From NCBI RefSeq assembly GCF_009362735.1, contig NZ_WHNP01000049.1:1-57910 (forward strand): a stretch of 57,910 nucleotides of DNA, written 5' to 3'. This DNA comes from Paraburkholderia franconis (GTDB taxonomy: Bacteria; Pseudomonadota; Gammaproteobacteria; Burkholderiales; Burkholderiaceae). Shown piece after piece: positions 48,563 to 57,272 of the stretch (the first letter of the stretch is position 1; each line of letters opens with the position of its first letter). Below the pieces are notes generated by a model, which was given only the letters and a program-made list of their open reading frames with translations, did no database searches and had not been told where the DNA came from. A program made the translations under genes and the position numbers.

Positions 48563-49453
48563 ATGGAAAGAGACGAGCGGCTCTTCATTGACGGCACCAA
48601 GGCGCGTGTGCAAAAGCTGATCCGTTGTGGAGCCTGGGAGGGCATGGACCATGGACGCTTCGAAAGTTGGTTCAACCAGTTCGTGGCCCGGCAAAAGGAG
48701 CTGCTCGGTGCGTGCCTGCTGGACAACTTCATCTTTAGGGGCAAGGGACAAGTCGAAGCGTTGCTGAAGGCGGCTTTGTGCAGCCCGGCCATGCTGACCC
48801 CGGCAGCCAAATGGGACGGCGAGGTCGTCGAGGCCCTGAGCAGACGGCACGTCGACCCTGGGATCCGGTTTGCGCCGGTCATTCGGCTGGACCAACCGCC
48901 GACGAAGTCGGGCACTTACGTGCTGCGTCGCCTAGCCAAGTCGCTGCGAATCCAAGATAAGTGGATGCTGTGGCCGCAGTCCTTGGCAGAGATGCCCAAC
49001 AGTGTCCACACTGTGGTGCTGGTGGATGACTTTTGCGGTAGCGGCAAGCAGTTCTCCGACTTTGTCACACTGACCGGCTTTGAAGAGGTCATGCGCGCAC
49101 GGCCCGAATGCCGGATCGTGTACCTCACGATCGCTGCACACTCGTGTGGCATCAAGAAGGTCCAGGATGAGTTTTCCCGAGTCGAATTCATCGCCGGTGA
49201 GATCCTTACGCCGCAGCACGGCTTTTTTGGCGGTGAGCGCCTGGCACGGATCAAGCTGAACGGGATCGAGGAGCGACTCAAGGCGGACTACGACGCCATC
49301 GCCAAAGAGGTCAGCCTCGGAGGGAAGAATATCGGCCCGTACGGTTTCGAGGAGCAGGGGCTGACCTACGCCTTCGACCATGGAACCCCCAACAACACCC
49401 TACCGATCTACTGGTACGCCAGTGAAGATTGGACCCCGTTGGTGAATCGATGA
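48563..49453 (+). CDS. Phosphoribosyltransferase-like protein (PRTase-CE type)
   Basis: A 296-aa protein; ATG at 48563 with GGGGAGGAG upstream, preferred to the open-frame start at 48521. The motif TVVLVDDFCGSGKQFSDFV (about 150-168) is the PRPP-binding loop of phosphoribosyltransferases: hydrophobic strand, two Asp, then SG. The usual Thr of SGxT is Gln here. Preceding RFAPVIRLDQPPTKSGTYVL and following RIVYLTIAAHSCGIKKVQDE fit the Rossmann-like fold. I recall a family of conflict-system PRTases with a similar DDFxGSG motif. Substrate unknown. Its stop overlaps the ATPase start (ATGA). Confidence 0.7.
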   Translation: MERDERLFIDGTKARVQKLIRCGAWEGMDHGRFESWFNQFVARQKELLGACLLDNFIFRGKGQVEALLKAALCSPAMLTPAAKWDGEVVEALSRRHVDPGIRFAPVIRLDQPPTKSGTYVLRRLAKSLRIQDKWMLWPQSLAEMPNSVHTVVLVDDFCGSGKQFSDFVTLTGFEEVMRARPECRIVYLTIAAHSCGIKKVQDEFSRVEFIAGEILTPQHGFFGGERLARIKLNGIEERLKADYDAIAKEVSLGGKNIGPYGFEEQGLTYAFDHGTPNNTLPIYWYASEDWTPLVNR

Positions 49454-51417
49454 ACAAACTTGCTGCCGCGCAGGCATTCGCGAAGAACCGCTCCGAGGAG
49501 GGGGAACTCGATCTCTGGGGCGAGTTCGTAGTGCCGCTGTATTTTGACAAACTGTCGCTGGACGAAATCCGTAAGCCCATCGTTTTTGAAGGCGGCCGCG
49601 GGTGCGGAAAGACGACCCTGTTACGATATCTGTCCCACGCGACCCAGTTGAGTCCCAAGCGGAAAATCACCAAAGACACGCTTCCAAAGCAGCTTGGTCT
49701 ATATCTGCGAGCTGATACGCGATACCTCCGCGCTTTCCAGGGGGATGCACTAGAAGAAGGGGATTGGCAGAAAGCTTTTGAACATGACTTGTGCCTGATC
49801 ATTGTCGGCGAGCTGCTGTCCACGCTCAAAGCGCTGACCCTGCCAAATCGCATTGCCGAGTTCAACGAGGTCCAGCATGTCAAGCTGACGAGCTTTACCG
49901 ACTTTATCGGCGATGCGCCGGTAGAGCCGTCAGCGCTGCTTGCTCATGTGAAGCGGATGCGCAATCAGTTGGCCATGTGGCTGAACAACCCCGAGGACGA
50001 AGCCAAGCCGAGGTTTCTCCCACTTAAGCAAGTCATCCTTGCATTCATCGATGACATTCGCGTGCAGGTGCCGCAATTAGGTAGCACCGTATTCTTTGTT
50101 TTTCTGGACGAATACGAAAATCTGCTGCCCTATCAGATGCGGATCATTAACACGTATCTGAAGCATTCGGGAGATCCGCTTGTATTTCACGTCGCCACCA
50201 AGAGAAACGGCATGGCGACACGGGAGACCTTGAGTGAAGAACGGATTCAACAGAGCCACGACTTCAATGTTTTTGACGTGGAAGCCCACTTGGAAGCGGA
50301 CTTCCAGCTCTTCGCGGCCGAGTTGTTCTGTTTCAGGCTGCGTAAGAAGGGCTTCAAGGTTGGCCCCGATGCAATCTCGACGGAGTTGCTGTGCTCGCCG
50401 TCCGACCTAGCTCAGCGTCGAGAGGATGAGGACTACAGGCGCGCCACCGTGGACGCGGCGCGTCGTATCCTGCCAAGCAGAAGAGGCGTCGAAGCCGCTC
50501 GATCTGTTCTCAAGGAAGGCGGACTTCGGAACAAGCTCAAACAACAGTTAGATGAGGTCTTGGGCCGAGCGGAAGACTCTTTGAGGGCCGACTTGTTCCT
50601 GCGCGATGACGTGCCGATCGAATCCGTCTGCACGGGCGCCTTGCTGCATCAAGGTAAGGACCCAAAGATGGTGCTGATCGAACAGGAGAAGGCCGCGTTG
50701 GGCGAGGCGTCGAAGTTCAAAACTGCCGACTGGTCACATACCTATTTCCAAGGCTGTCTGTACTACCTGTATCTACCGCAGCAAAAGCCTTGCATCCTTT
50801 ATGCAGGTTTTGATTCTTTCCTTAGTATTTCTAGGGAAAATGCTCGCCATTTTCTTGAACTTTGCCACTTGGCGATGCTAGATGTCGAGCTGACGGCGGA
50901 GGGAGATATCATGCCCATCGAGCCCGAGCTGCAGGCTGCAGCAGCGCGGGCGGCCAGCGCGGTTTTTATGAAGGAGACCCAAGGCTCAGGTCAATATGGC
51001 AACCGGCTATTCCACGTGGTCAACACGCTGGGCCAAATTTTCAGGCTATCACATGCGAGGCCGTCGCAAAGTGAAGCAGAGCGAACGCATTTCTCGGTTT
51101 CCAGCGGAGAACTGAGTGAGGAGGCCAGCACGATATTGTCCGAGTGCATTAAATGGTCGGTACTCTTCGAGGTAAAGGAGACCAAGGTTAAAGACACCAA
51201 GCTCTCCTATGCAGATTTCGTACTGAATCCCATTTTTGCACCTCACTTCGGAATCTCGTACAACAAAGGCAGAAAGCTCGACATCAAGGCTGACGACGCC
51301 ACGCGGCTACTGGTTGGCAGTCGCGACGAGATGAATATGCTCGTCAAGGGCTATCAGAAGACCTGGAAGCTCGATGAGGGCGAGCAGCTTTCCCTTTTTG
51401 ATCAAGGCAAAGCGTGA
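49450..51417 (+). CDS. ORC/CDC6-like P-loop ATPase
   Basis: A 655-aa protein from MNKLAAAQAFAKNRSEEGEL. Walker A is IVFEGGRGCGKTTLLRYLSH, with the loop at 48-55; Walker B is TVFFVFLDEYENLLPYQMRI, with Asp-Glu at 220-221. The DE-x-E-x-L Walker B and the following ALHVATKRNG-type sensor segment (LVFHVATKRNGMATRETL) suggest an AAA+/STAND relative close to ORC/CDC6-like ATPases. The C-terminal 350 residues are of unknown fold, perhaps including winged-helix or effector parts. It overlaps both neighbours by 4 bp. Confidence 0.75.
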   Translation: MNKLAAAQAFAKNRSEEGELDLWGEFVVPLYFDKLSLDEIRKPIVFEGGRGCGKTTLLRYLSHATQLSPKRKITKDTLPKQLGLYLRADTRYLRAFQGDALEEGDWQKAFEHDLCLIIVGELLSTLKALTLPNRIAEFNEVQHVKLTSFTDFIGDAPVEPSALLAHVKRMRNQLAMWLNNPEDEAKPRFLPLKQVILAFIDDIRVQVPQLGSTVFFVFLDEYENLLPYQMRIINTYLKHSGDPLVFHVATKRNGMATRETLSEERIQQSHDFNVFDVEAHLEADFQLFAAELFCFRLRKKGFKVGPDAISTELLCSPSDLAQRREDEDYRRATVDAARRILPSRRGVEAARSVLKEGGLRNKLKQQLDEVLGRAEDSLRADLFLRDDVPIESVCTGALLHQGKDPKMVLIEQEKAALGEASKFKTADWSHTYFQGCLYYLYLPQQKPCILYAGFDSFLSISRENARHFLELCHLAMLDVELTAEGDIMPIEPELQAAAARAASAVFMKETQGSGQYGNRLFHVVNTLGQIFRLSHARPSQSEAERTHFSVSSGELSEEASTILSECIKWSVLFEVKETKVKDTKLSYADFVLNPIFAPHFGISYNKGRKLDIKADDATRLLVGSRDEMNMLVKGYQKTWKLDEGEQLSLFDQGKA

Positions 51418-52337
51418 GAGTCAGAACCTACTCTTCGACGGACGAGCAGCACCAGTTTGGCGAGTTCCGCTGGGACCTCGCCTTCGTCGGCGCTGACCTC
51501 GACGAGCGTTCCAGGGTGGCCATCGCGTTGGTCAACTCGGCCGCCAAGGAGTCGCACCAGGCTGAGTTCACCGTCGAGCAGCCCCACCGACTGCGGGTGG
51601 GCGCCCACCTGCTGGGTCCAAAAGAATTGGCCAAGCTGGTTGGCAAGGCTCGTTCGCTGGTTTTGGAGACCACCACGCTGGGCATGGTCGAGGTGCTGCA
51701 GTTCTTGCGCGCTGCACGGGACGCCAACCTAGACAGCGTCGACTGTTTGTACGTCGAACCCAAGGACTACGAGAAAGACACCTTCCTGGAATCCTCCTGG
51801 TCGCGCGACTTTTCCCTCAGCGACAGTCACCGCGTGGCGGGCGTGCCACCTTTCTTGCCGATGCAGGCGCAGTTGGCCGATCGCAACGTGCGCCTGGTGG
51901 CCATGCTCGGCTACGAGTCCTCACGGCTGGCAGGCATCTTCGAGCAAGACCCCGAGATGGCGGCCTGGCGGAAGTTTGCGGTGGTGGGCGTTCCTGGGTA
52001 CTCGCCCGGGTGGGAGCAGAATGCGCTGGCGAACAACGTGGACACGCTGGATGCACATCAGTTCCACCCGGTTCGCTACTGCTCGGCGTCTAGCGTCAGC
52101 GGTGCCTACGACCTGCTGACGCAGATCCATGCCGAAGGGCACGACGAGAACCCGCACACCACGGTCGCTCCGCTCGGCACCAAGCCGCACGGCATCGCGG
52201 CTGCCATGTTCCTAGTCGACCATTCCAGCTATCAGCAGGCCAGCTTGCTCTACGACCACCCCATCCGCGTCAAGGGCCGCTCATCGAAGGTGCGCCGCTG
52301 GCATCTCTACCGGATTGACCTGACCCACAAGCCCTAG
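51414..52337 (+). CDS. Unrecognised protein, third gene of the PRTase-ATPase operon
   Basis: A 307-aa soluble protein starting at GTG (51414), overlapping the ATPase stop (GTGA). Alternating strands and helices are visible: WDLAFVGADLDERSRVAIAL, SLVLETTTLGMVEVLQFLRA, DSVDCLYVEPKDYEKDTFLE, RLVAMLGYESSRLAGIFEQD, KFAVVGVPGYSPGWEQNALA. The C-terminus is striking: APLGTKPHGIAAAMFLVDHS, LLYDHPIRVKGRSSKVRRWH. The last block looks like a conserved site with His and Arg. No nuclease motif found. The tight coupling says it works with the ATPase, as an effector or nucleotide-handling enzyme. Confidence 0.6.
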   Translation: MRVRTYSSTDEQHQFGEFRWDLAFVGADLDERSRVAIALVNSAAKESHQAEFTVEQPHRLRVGAHLLGPKELAKLVGKARSLVLETTTLGMVEVLQFLRAARDANLDSVDCLYVEPKDYEKDTFLESSWSRDFSLSDSHRVAGVPPFLPMQAQLADRNVRLVAMLGYESSRLAGIFEQDPEMAAWRKFAVVGVPGYSPGWEQNALANNVDTLDAHQFHPVRYCSASSVSGAYDLLTQIHAEGHDENPHTTVAPLGTKPHGIAAAMFLVDHSSYQQASLLYDHPIRVKGRSSKVRRWHLYRIDLTHKP

Positions 52338-52515
52338 TCTAGCAGGCTGCTGAAGTAGTGGGCTCAACTAGGTATCGCTGCCAAAATGACCAGGAAGGTG
52401 GCGCCATACACAGTATCGCGAGCGAAATCGTGGTCTCCTCTGCCGACCGATATGGAGATTTAATCGTCCTTCCGTGGCGTTCAGGCGGTCAACGAACCGC
52501 TGACGACCTGCGTTC

Positions 52516-53034
52516 GTGTGGGCCGACGACGCGATGCCCGTTGCGTTGGATACAATTCGCACCTCGCATTTTATGCAACGGAAGCGCTCCCAAATCTCAA
52601 CAATCTGCATCCCCTTGAAAATGAACCGCGTTTGCTTATCCTGCTTCGCCGACGAAGACAAAAAGTGCGGTGACGTTCACGTCGATAGGGTCGTGGGGCG
52701 TTTGCTCGGCCAACTGCAGAAGATGCAGATTGGGCCGCTTGAGGCAATCTCCCGCAGTGTCGACGCCGTGTCGGCCGCTGGAGAGTCGTATCCAGAAAAT
52801 GTCCGCCCGGCGCTTCTGGAGATGAGCCGGAATGGATGGTATCTCGACCCCGCCATGCCAATGAGCCTTCCTCGGCGGTTCACATTAGCGATGGAGGCTG
52901 GCGACGCGGCCCAAGCCGAGCAAAGTATGGTTGACCATTTTGAGCGGCGCACCGGCGGCATTCTTTCTGAATTGGTTGGGCGACATCCGGCGAGAGGCGT
53001 AGTACGCAATATAACTGTCAACACCCCGATGTAG
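52516..53034 (+). CDS. Truncated hypothetical protein, N-terminal fragment of a longer family
   Basis: An open frame of 172 codons; the start is uncertain (GTG 52516, ATG 52573 or ATG 52621) and no good ribosome site is visible. The convincing part is VRPALLEMSRNGWYLDPAMP, RFTLAMEAGDAAQAEQSMVD, HFERRTGGILSELVGRHPAR. A GW(Y/F)-(L/I)D segment followed by such helices is familiar from the N-terminal half of long accessory-genome proteins of 300 residues or more. Here it stops 15 residues after GRHPAR, so it is probably a truncated remnant next to the island. Confidence 0.4.
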   Translation: MWADDAMPVALDTIRTSHFMQRKRSQISTICIPLKMNRVCLSCFADEDKKCGDVHVDRVVGRLLGQLQKMQIGPLEAISRSVDAVSAAGESYPENVRPALLEMSRNGWYLDPAMPMSLPRRFTLAMEAGDAAQAEQSMVDHFERRTGGILSELVGRHPARGVVRNITVNTPM

Positions 53035-53682
53035 CAGTGGCGCGGGAAGGATCGAGCGCGTTGTCACTTTTATATACCTTTGGATCGCAATAAAAGCGTC
53101 AATTCGCGTAGGGAGCGTTAAAAACCATGGGGTTTCAGAGGAGGGCGCCTAGGATTTGGGCAGTCATGGCCACCGGAGGTGGAAGCGCTGTCTCAGTGAC
53201 CGATTTCGAGAAATGCGACACACCGTTCAGGGTCGCTTGCTGGCCTCACAACGGAAGCAAAACTGCCATTCGATCTAGTCGCTGGCAGACGTCAGCAAAG
53301 CTCATCATAGCCGCCGTTGGCGGATGGTCGCGCCAGCGGCTGCTTTGGCCGAAGCTGTCCAGTTCGCCTTGCAGAGGGGGCGGCAGGTTGAACGCCCGCA
53401 TTTGACATAAAAACCGCTGGCGGGCAACATGACGTGACGGAGAACACCAGACAGATAACAGGCAAACGTCGAGCCGCTGGCGCCTGTTGAACGTGGACGG
53501 CTCCAACGTCCCCCGCAAAAGGTGTCGTTCCCGGCGTCCGTGGCTGCATCATCGGGTGTTGGTGCAAATTCGTGAGTCACGGTGACGGCGATTTCCCATC
53601 TCACTGGGGCCTCATGCAACCCGGCGTCAATCCAGACGAACTGGCGCTGACGACGGATCGGTCGATCGACGCCGCCAGTGAC
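53035..53682. other. 650-bp region without a supported gene
   Basis: Several overlapping short frames on both strands (for example 53127-53405 plus and 53305-53619 minus) with no recognisable motif. No long repeat seen. Possibly decayed coding sequence between the island and the next gene. Confidence 0.4.
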
Positions 53683-55077
53683 TTACAACAGGACCGCTTG
53701 CTGTAAAAGTTCCAGGGCTTTCAATTCGTCCAGTCGACCCGTGCGTGCCTTACCCGCCAGCGTCTTGATCAATGCTTCTGCTATCGGTGCAATGCCGTGG
53801 AGATTGTCCAGGCTGGTCACGATAGTGAAGGGGAGTGGAGCCGGACTTTGCTGCGGATGCGCGGAGACGGGCAACGATTCAGGCAGCGACCCGGAGGGTG
53901 CAGCTATGGCGGCCGGGACCGCTTCATCATTTTCGTCCAATGAACGGCTGGCAAGGTCGTCGGGGGAATCATTGACATCAGCTCGCGGGCTGACGACGAT
54001 CGCCACCCTGTCTTCCGCGGCGTCCGCCGAAACAGGTGCGGGGCTTTCCGATGCATCGAGGGCGGTCGCACGCTCGCGCCTCGTGCGCACCTTCCCGTCG
54101 ACGAGTTTCCCTTGTACGCCATCGTTCGTTGCTGGCGCAGGCGACTCATGTTGTTGAGCGGATGCGCGACCGCGCGGAGCAGGCGCAAGCATACGCGACA
54201 CTGACTCTGGAATCTCGGCTTCCGTGCGTGGACTGTCTAACCAGCCAACTGGCAATCCCAGGCGCTTCGTGAACCGGTTTGTTTCGACACTGTCCATGCG
54301 CTTCTTGCCATGTAGCCGATCGGCGATGTTGAAGCCACTCATCTCCATGACCACGGCGAGTCTGACTTTCGATCCGTTGCGACTGGTGAGAAGGCGAAGG
54401 TTAGCGCGTCGGATGTTCTCCACATGTGCGCTGTCGCTTAATGCCAGCGGTTGCTGTTGCGGCGTTTCAGGAGACGTTTTGTCTTTCGAATGCGCAGCTT
54501 TGAGCGGCGCACGAGGTTTAGGCTGTTCAGGCATGTCGCTTCGACGATTCTTGACGGCTGTCGGCGAACCGCCGGCTACTTTCTTTGGCATTTGCGCTTC
54601 CTCGGACAAACTATCTTCAGGTACCGACTGGTTGACAGTCTCGGCAGGAGCCGGCTCAAGTGCTTCGGGCTCTGCGTCGATTCCTTCGTCGATCTGGACG
54701 AAGTCGAGCGGGGACTTCAGACGGGCGATGATCTCGTCCGCGAGCGCAGGATTGGGCTGGTCAAAAAAGCCATGCGGTAATCCAAGCGTGGTTTCCATGT
54801 GAAAGGCGGTCTCAGGAGTGAACCTCTCGCCTTTCATCAGTTCGGCCACGCGCGCCATGTTCGATTCGAGTGCGATGGCGATATTCTCTGCGCCTACCGC
54901 GTCGACCAGAAACTGAAACGATCGCGTTTTGAAGATGGAGGCAGTCTGGGCGGAGTCTCGGGGAGGCGTCTTCACATACGGAGGTCCCGGCCGTTGGGGC
55001 GGAGGTTTTTTCTCGTGGTGAGGTTGACGCTGGCCGTTGCGCCGGGATCCCGCATATCGCCCGCGGGCTTGACTCAT
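53683..55077 (-). CDS. Ala/Pro-rich protein with two HTH-like modules
   Basis: A 464-aa protein starting MSQARGRYAGSRRNGQRQPH; an ATG 15 bp earlier (55092) is alternative, but GGAG stands ahead of 55077. Two related modules are visible. The first is FLVDAVGAENIAIALESNMA, RVAELMKGERFTPETAFHME, TTLGLPHGFFDQPNPAL. The second is LRLLTSRNGSKVRLAVVMEM, DRLHGKKRMDSVETNRFTKR, LGLPVGWLDSPR. Both end with LGLP-x-G(F/W)(F/L)D, a feature of XRE-like Burkholderia proteins. The rest is low-complexity. A duplicated DNA-binding module in a long linker suggests an architectural or regulatory role; unproven. Confidence 0.6.
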   Translation of the reverse strand: MSQARGRYAGSRRNGQRQPHHEKKPPPQRPGPPYVKTPPRDSAQTASIFKTRSFQFLVDAVGAENIAIALESNMARVAELMKGERFTPETAFHMETTLGLPHGFFDQPNPALADEIIARLKSPLDFVQIDEGIDAEPEALEPAPAETVNQSVPEDSLSEEAQMPKKVAGGSPTAVKNRRSDMPEQPKPRAPLKAAHSKDKTSPETPQQQPLALSDSAHVENIRRANLRLLTSRNGSKVRLAVVMEMSGFNIADRLHGKKRMDSVETNRFTKRLGLPVGWLDSPRTEAEIPESVSRMLAPAPRGRASAQQHESPAPATNDGVQGKLVDGKVRTRRERATALDASESPAPVSADAAEDRVAIVVSPRADVNDSPDDLASRSLDENDEAVPAAIAAPSGSLPESLPVSAHPQQSPAPLPFTIVTSLDNLHGIAPIAEALIKTLAGKARTGRLDELKALELLQQAVLL

Positions 55078-55174
55078 ATAGTAGGACTCCATGCGACGTT
55101 GATTCTGGCCGTGATTATAGATGAGACGATGTCGGCATTTAACGCCGTCCTCATGCTGTCACATTTCCGGATTA

Positions 55175-56277
55175 CTCATAAGTCAGGAATTTTGCGGACA
55201 GATGGCCTATGCTTGAGCGATAGCTATTGAGAGCGTCGCCCATGAAACGAGATGGCCGGAGCCTGGCTCACAACACGCTCGAAGAGATGCGTATTCTTGC
55301 AGTTCAGCGTATGGCTGAAGGCGAGCATCCAAATGATGTCGCCGCGTCGTTTGGAATGCATCGCTCGTGGGCGTACAAGATCAGGGCGCAGGCGCGAGGC
55401 CGTGGTCGTGGTGTGCGAGCGCTGCGATCGACCAAGGGCACAGGTCGACCACGTACGCTTACTCCGACGCAGGAGCAGCGGGTAATGCGCTGGGTTAATG
55501 GCAAGAATCCAATGCAATACGGGTTTGATTTTGGCTTGTGGACTCGCAACCTGGTTCGTGAACTGGTACGACAGAAATTCGACGTCACGCTGAGCCTGGC
55601 TTCGATCGGTGCGATGCTCGCGCGTCTGAACCTGACGCCGCAAAAGCCGTTGCAGCGTGCTTATCAGCGTGACCCGGAAGCTATCGAGCGTTGGCTGCGA
55701 GACACCTATCCGAGCATTGCCAGGCAGGCTCGTGAGCAGAAGGCGGATATCTTTTTCTGGGACGAATCGGGTTTCCGTGCCGATTCGGTACATGGCAGGG
55801 CGTGGGCGCCGCGCGGTGAGACGCCGGTGGTCGAGCGGCCCGGCGAACGGCAAAGCATGAGCGCCGCGTCCGCTGTCAATTCGAAGGGGGCTTTCTGGTT
55901 TGCGACGTATGATGGGGCGCTTATCGGCGAGTTGTTCGTGGGACTGCTCAAGAAGTTGATGTTTAATCGGAAAAAAGCGGTTCATTTGATCGTCGACGGA
56001 TTGCCAGCCCATAAGAAAGCCGTTGTTAAGGACTATGTCGCTAGTACGCAGGGCAAGTTGACTTTGCATTTCCTGCCCGGTTATGCACCGGACCTCAATC
56101 CAGATGAACTGGTGTGGAGTCACGTCAAGCGGACCGGCGTCGCGCGACGCCCGCTTCAAAAAGGTGAAAAGTTGGGCTCAAAAATTCACGAGCAACTTTC
56201 ACAAATCAGGCGCGATCCGAGCCTTGTTCGATCCTTTTTTAGGCATCAATCTGTCCGCTATATTTCTGACGTATGAG
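55175..56277 (+). mobile_element. Complete IS630-family insertion sequence
   Basis: The element is bounded by imperfect terminal inverted repeats of about 29 bp. The left end is CTCATAAGTCAGGAA, continuing TTTTGCGGACAGAT. The right end, read on the other strand, is CTCATACGTCAGAAA, continuing TATAGCGGACAGAT. Both are flanked by TA (55173-55174 and 56278-56279), the target duplication of the IS630/mariner group. It carries one transposase gene. It was inserted between the two-HTH protein and a small ORF and appears intact. Confidence 0.88.
55242..56276 (+). CDS. IS630-family transposase
   Basis: A 344-aa DDE transposase from MKRDGRSLAHNTLEEMRILA. Residues 10-50 form the HTH (VQRMAEGEHPNDVAASFGMH, RSWAYKIRAQARGRG) and residues 55-110 a second winged-helix. 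The catalytic triad is visible as IFFWDESGFRADS (first Asp), AVHLIVDGLPAHKKA (second Asp) and GYAPDLNPDELVWSHVK (Glu). These are the typical IS630 motifs, all intact. The stop overlaps the right inverted repeat. Confidence 0.93.
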   Translation: MKRDGRSLAHNTLEEMRILAVQRMAEGEHPNDVAASFGMHRSWAYKIRAQARGRGRGVRALRSTKGTGRPRTLTPTQEQRVMRWVNGKNPMQYGFDFGLWTRNLVRELVRQKFDVTLSLASIGAMLARLNLTPQKPLQRAYQRDPEAIERWLRDTYPSIARQAREQKADIFFWDESGFRADSVHGRAWAPRGETPVVERPGERQSMSAASAVNSKGAFWFATYDGALIGELFVGLLKKLMFNRKKAVHLIVDGLPAHKKAVVKDYVASTQGKLTLHFLPGYAPDLNPDELVWSHVKRTGVARRPLQKGEKLGSKIHEQLSQIRRDPSLVRSFFRHQSVRYISDV

Positions 56278-56384
56278 TAAGCTCTCCGCCTTCGGTAGTC
56301 AGCCCACGGTTGTGGGCGTCATGCAGCGCCCGTCACCGTACAACCTGATGACCGGCGTCTCGCTCTTTGCATCAGGAGCATCCC

Positions 56385-56579
56385 GTGTTGAGTGCCCACG
56401 AATTCGCAACATTGATGCTGGTCAAGGACTCCGCCGATCACATCGCTGATCGGGAAGAACCTGGTGCGTTGCTTGAACGCCAGCTTGTCGCATTGGAGCG
56501 ACAAGCTGGCGGAGCAGTACGCCCTCGCATCACGGAGGACGGGGAGTCTCTTCTCCGTAGCCTTGCGTTTATCAATTGA
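56385..56579 (+). CDS. Small hypothetical protein
   Basis: A 64-aa frame starting with GTG (56385) and AGGAG about 8 nt upstream. The product reads LSAHEFATLMLVKDSADHIA, DREEPGALLERQLVALERQA, VRPRITEDGESLLRSLAF. It is helical, mixed-charge and protein-like. It is common as a short ORF in Burkholderia accessory DNA, to my impression. No function can be assigned. Confidence 0.5.
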   Translation: MLSAHEFATLMLVKDSADHIADREEPGALLERQLVALERQAGGAVRPRITEDGESLLRSLAFIN

Positions 56580-56642
56580 TGGAAATATTCGTCGTGTGCC
56601 GCCTGAAATCTGCCAACTGCACGACTTGCGGTCGGTGGGAAC

Positions 56643-57263
56643 TCAACGCAGCGCTTCCAGGCGGCGTTGGCAAATTTTGTCATCTCCACCGCGTCGATAG
56701 CTCTGCATGGCCTTCGTGCGGTCCGGGATGAATCCGTTGTCGTCCGCACCCCACAGGCCTTCCCAGAAAAGCCCGAGATTGTGTGCCGCGGCCTTGTGTC
56801 CCAGTTCAATGGCCTGCTCGTAGAGTGATCGCGCACGGCTCACATCAACCAGCATTCCCCGCCCGAGCCGTGCGCTATCAGCCAGTGCGGCAGCAGCCAT
56901 GCCGCGCAGACGACTGTCCGCGGTTTCATCTTTCATCACGTCGTCAAGAATCGCGTTCCCGGTCTCAAAGTCCGCCTCACCTCCTGTGGGCGTGACCAAA
57001 GAAATGGCGAGGGCCACTCGCCATGCTGGATGGCGGTTGGCACCAATGCGCCCGAGCAACCAGCGGCCCAGATAAGCCGCGCCTTCCAGCGTACTGGTGA
57101 GAAGCGCGTTTACGATTACGGCGACCGACTCGGGAGACACGAATCCGGTCTTGTTTGCGGCGAGCACATGCCTGCAAAATTTTTCAACATCGAGGGCAGG
57201 GTCGGCCCGACGCAACTGATGCCATTCACGCTCAATTGTCCCAACCCAGCTTTCCATTTGCAT
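56643..57263 (-). CDS. Sel1-repeat protein
   Basis: A 206-aa protein from MQMESWVGTIEREWHQLRRA (an in-frame ATG at 57272 is also possible). Helical throughout. Residues 145-195 carry a Sel1-type repeat: ARSLYEQAIELGHKAAAHNL, GLFWEGLWG, then TKAMQSYRRGGD. The preceding helices (RLRGMAAAALADSARLGRGM) may be a degenerate repeat. Sel1 repeats mediate protein contacts. No signal peptide, so it is cytoplasmic. Context gives no partner. Confidence 0.65.
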   Translation of the reverse strand: MQMESWVGTIEREWHQLRRADPALDVEKFCRHVLAANKTGFVSPESVAVIVNALLTSTLEGAAYLGRWLLGRIGANRHPAWRVALAISLVTPTGGEADFETGNAILDDVMKDETADSRLRGMAAAALADSARLGRGMLVDVSRARSLYEQAIELGHKAAAHNLGLFWEGLWGADDNGFIPDRTKAMQSYRRGGDDKICQRRLEALR

Positions 57264-57272
57264 GGTGAGCAA

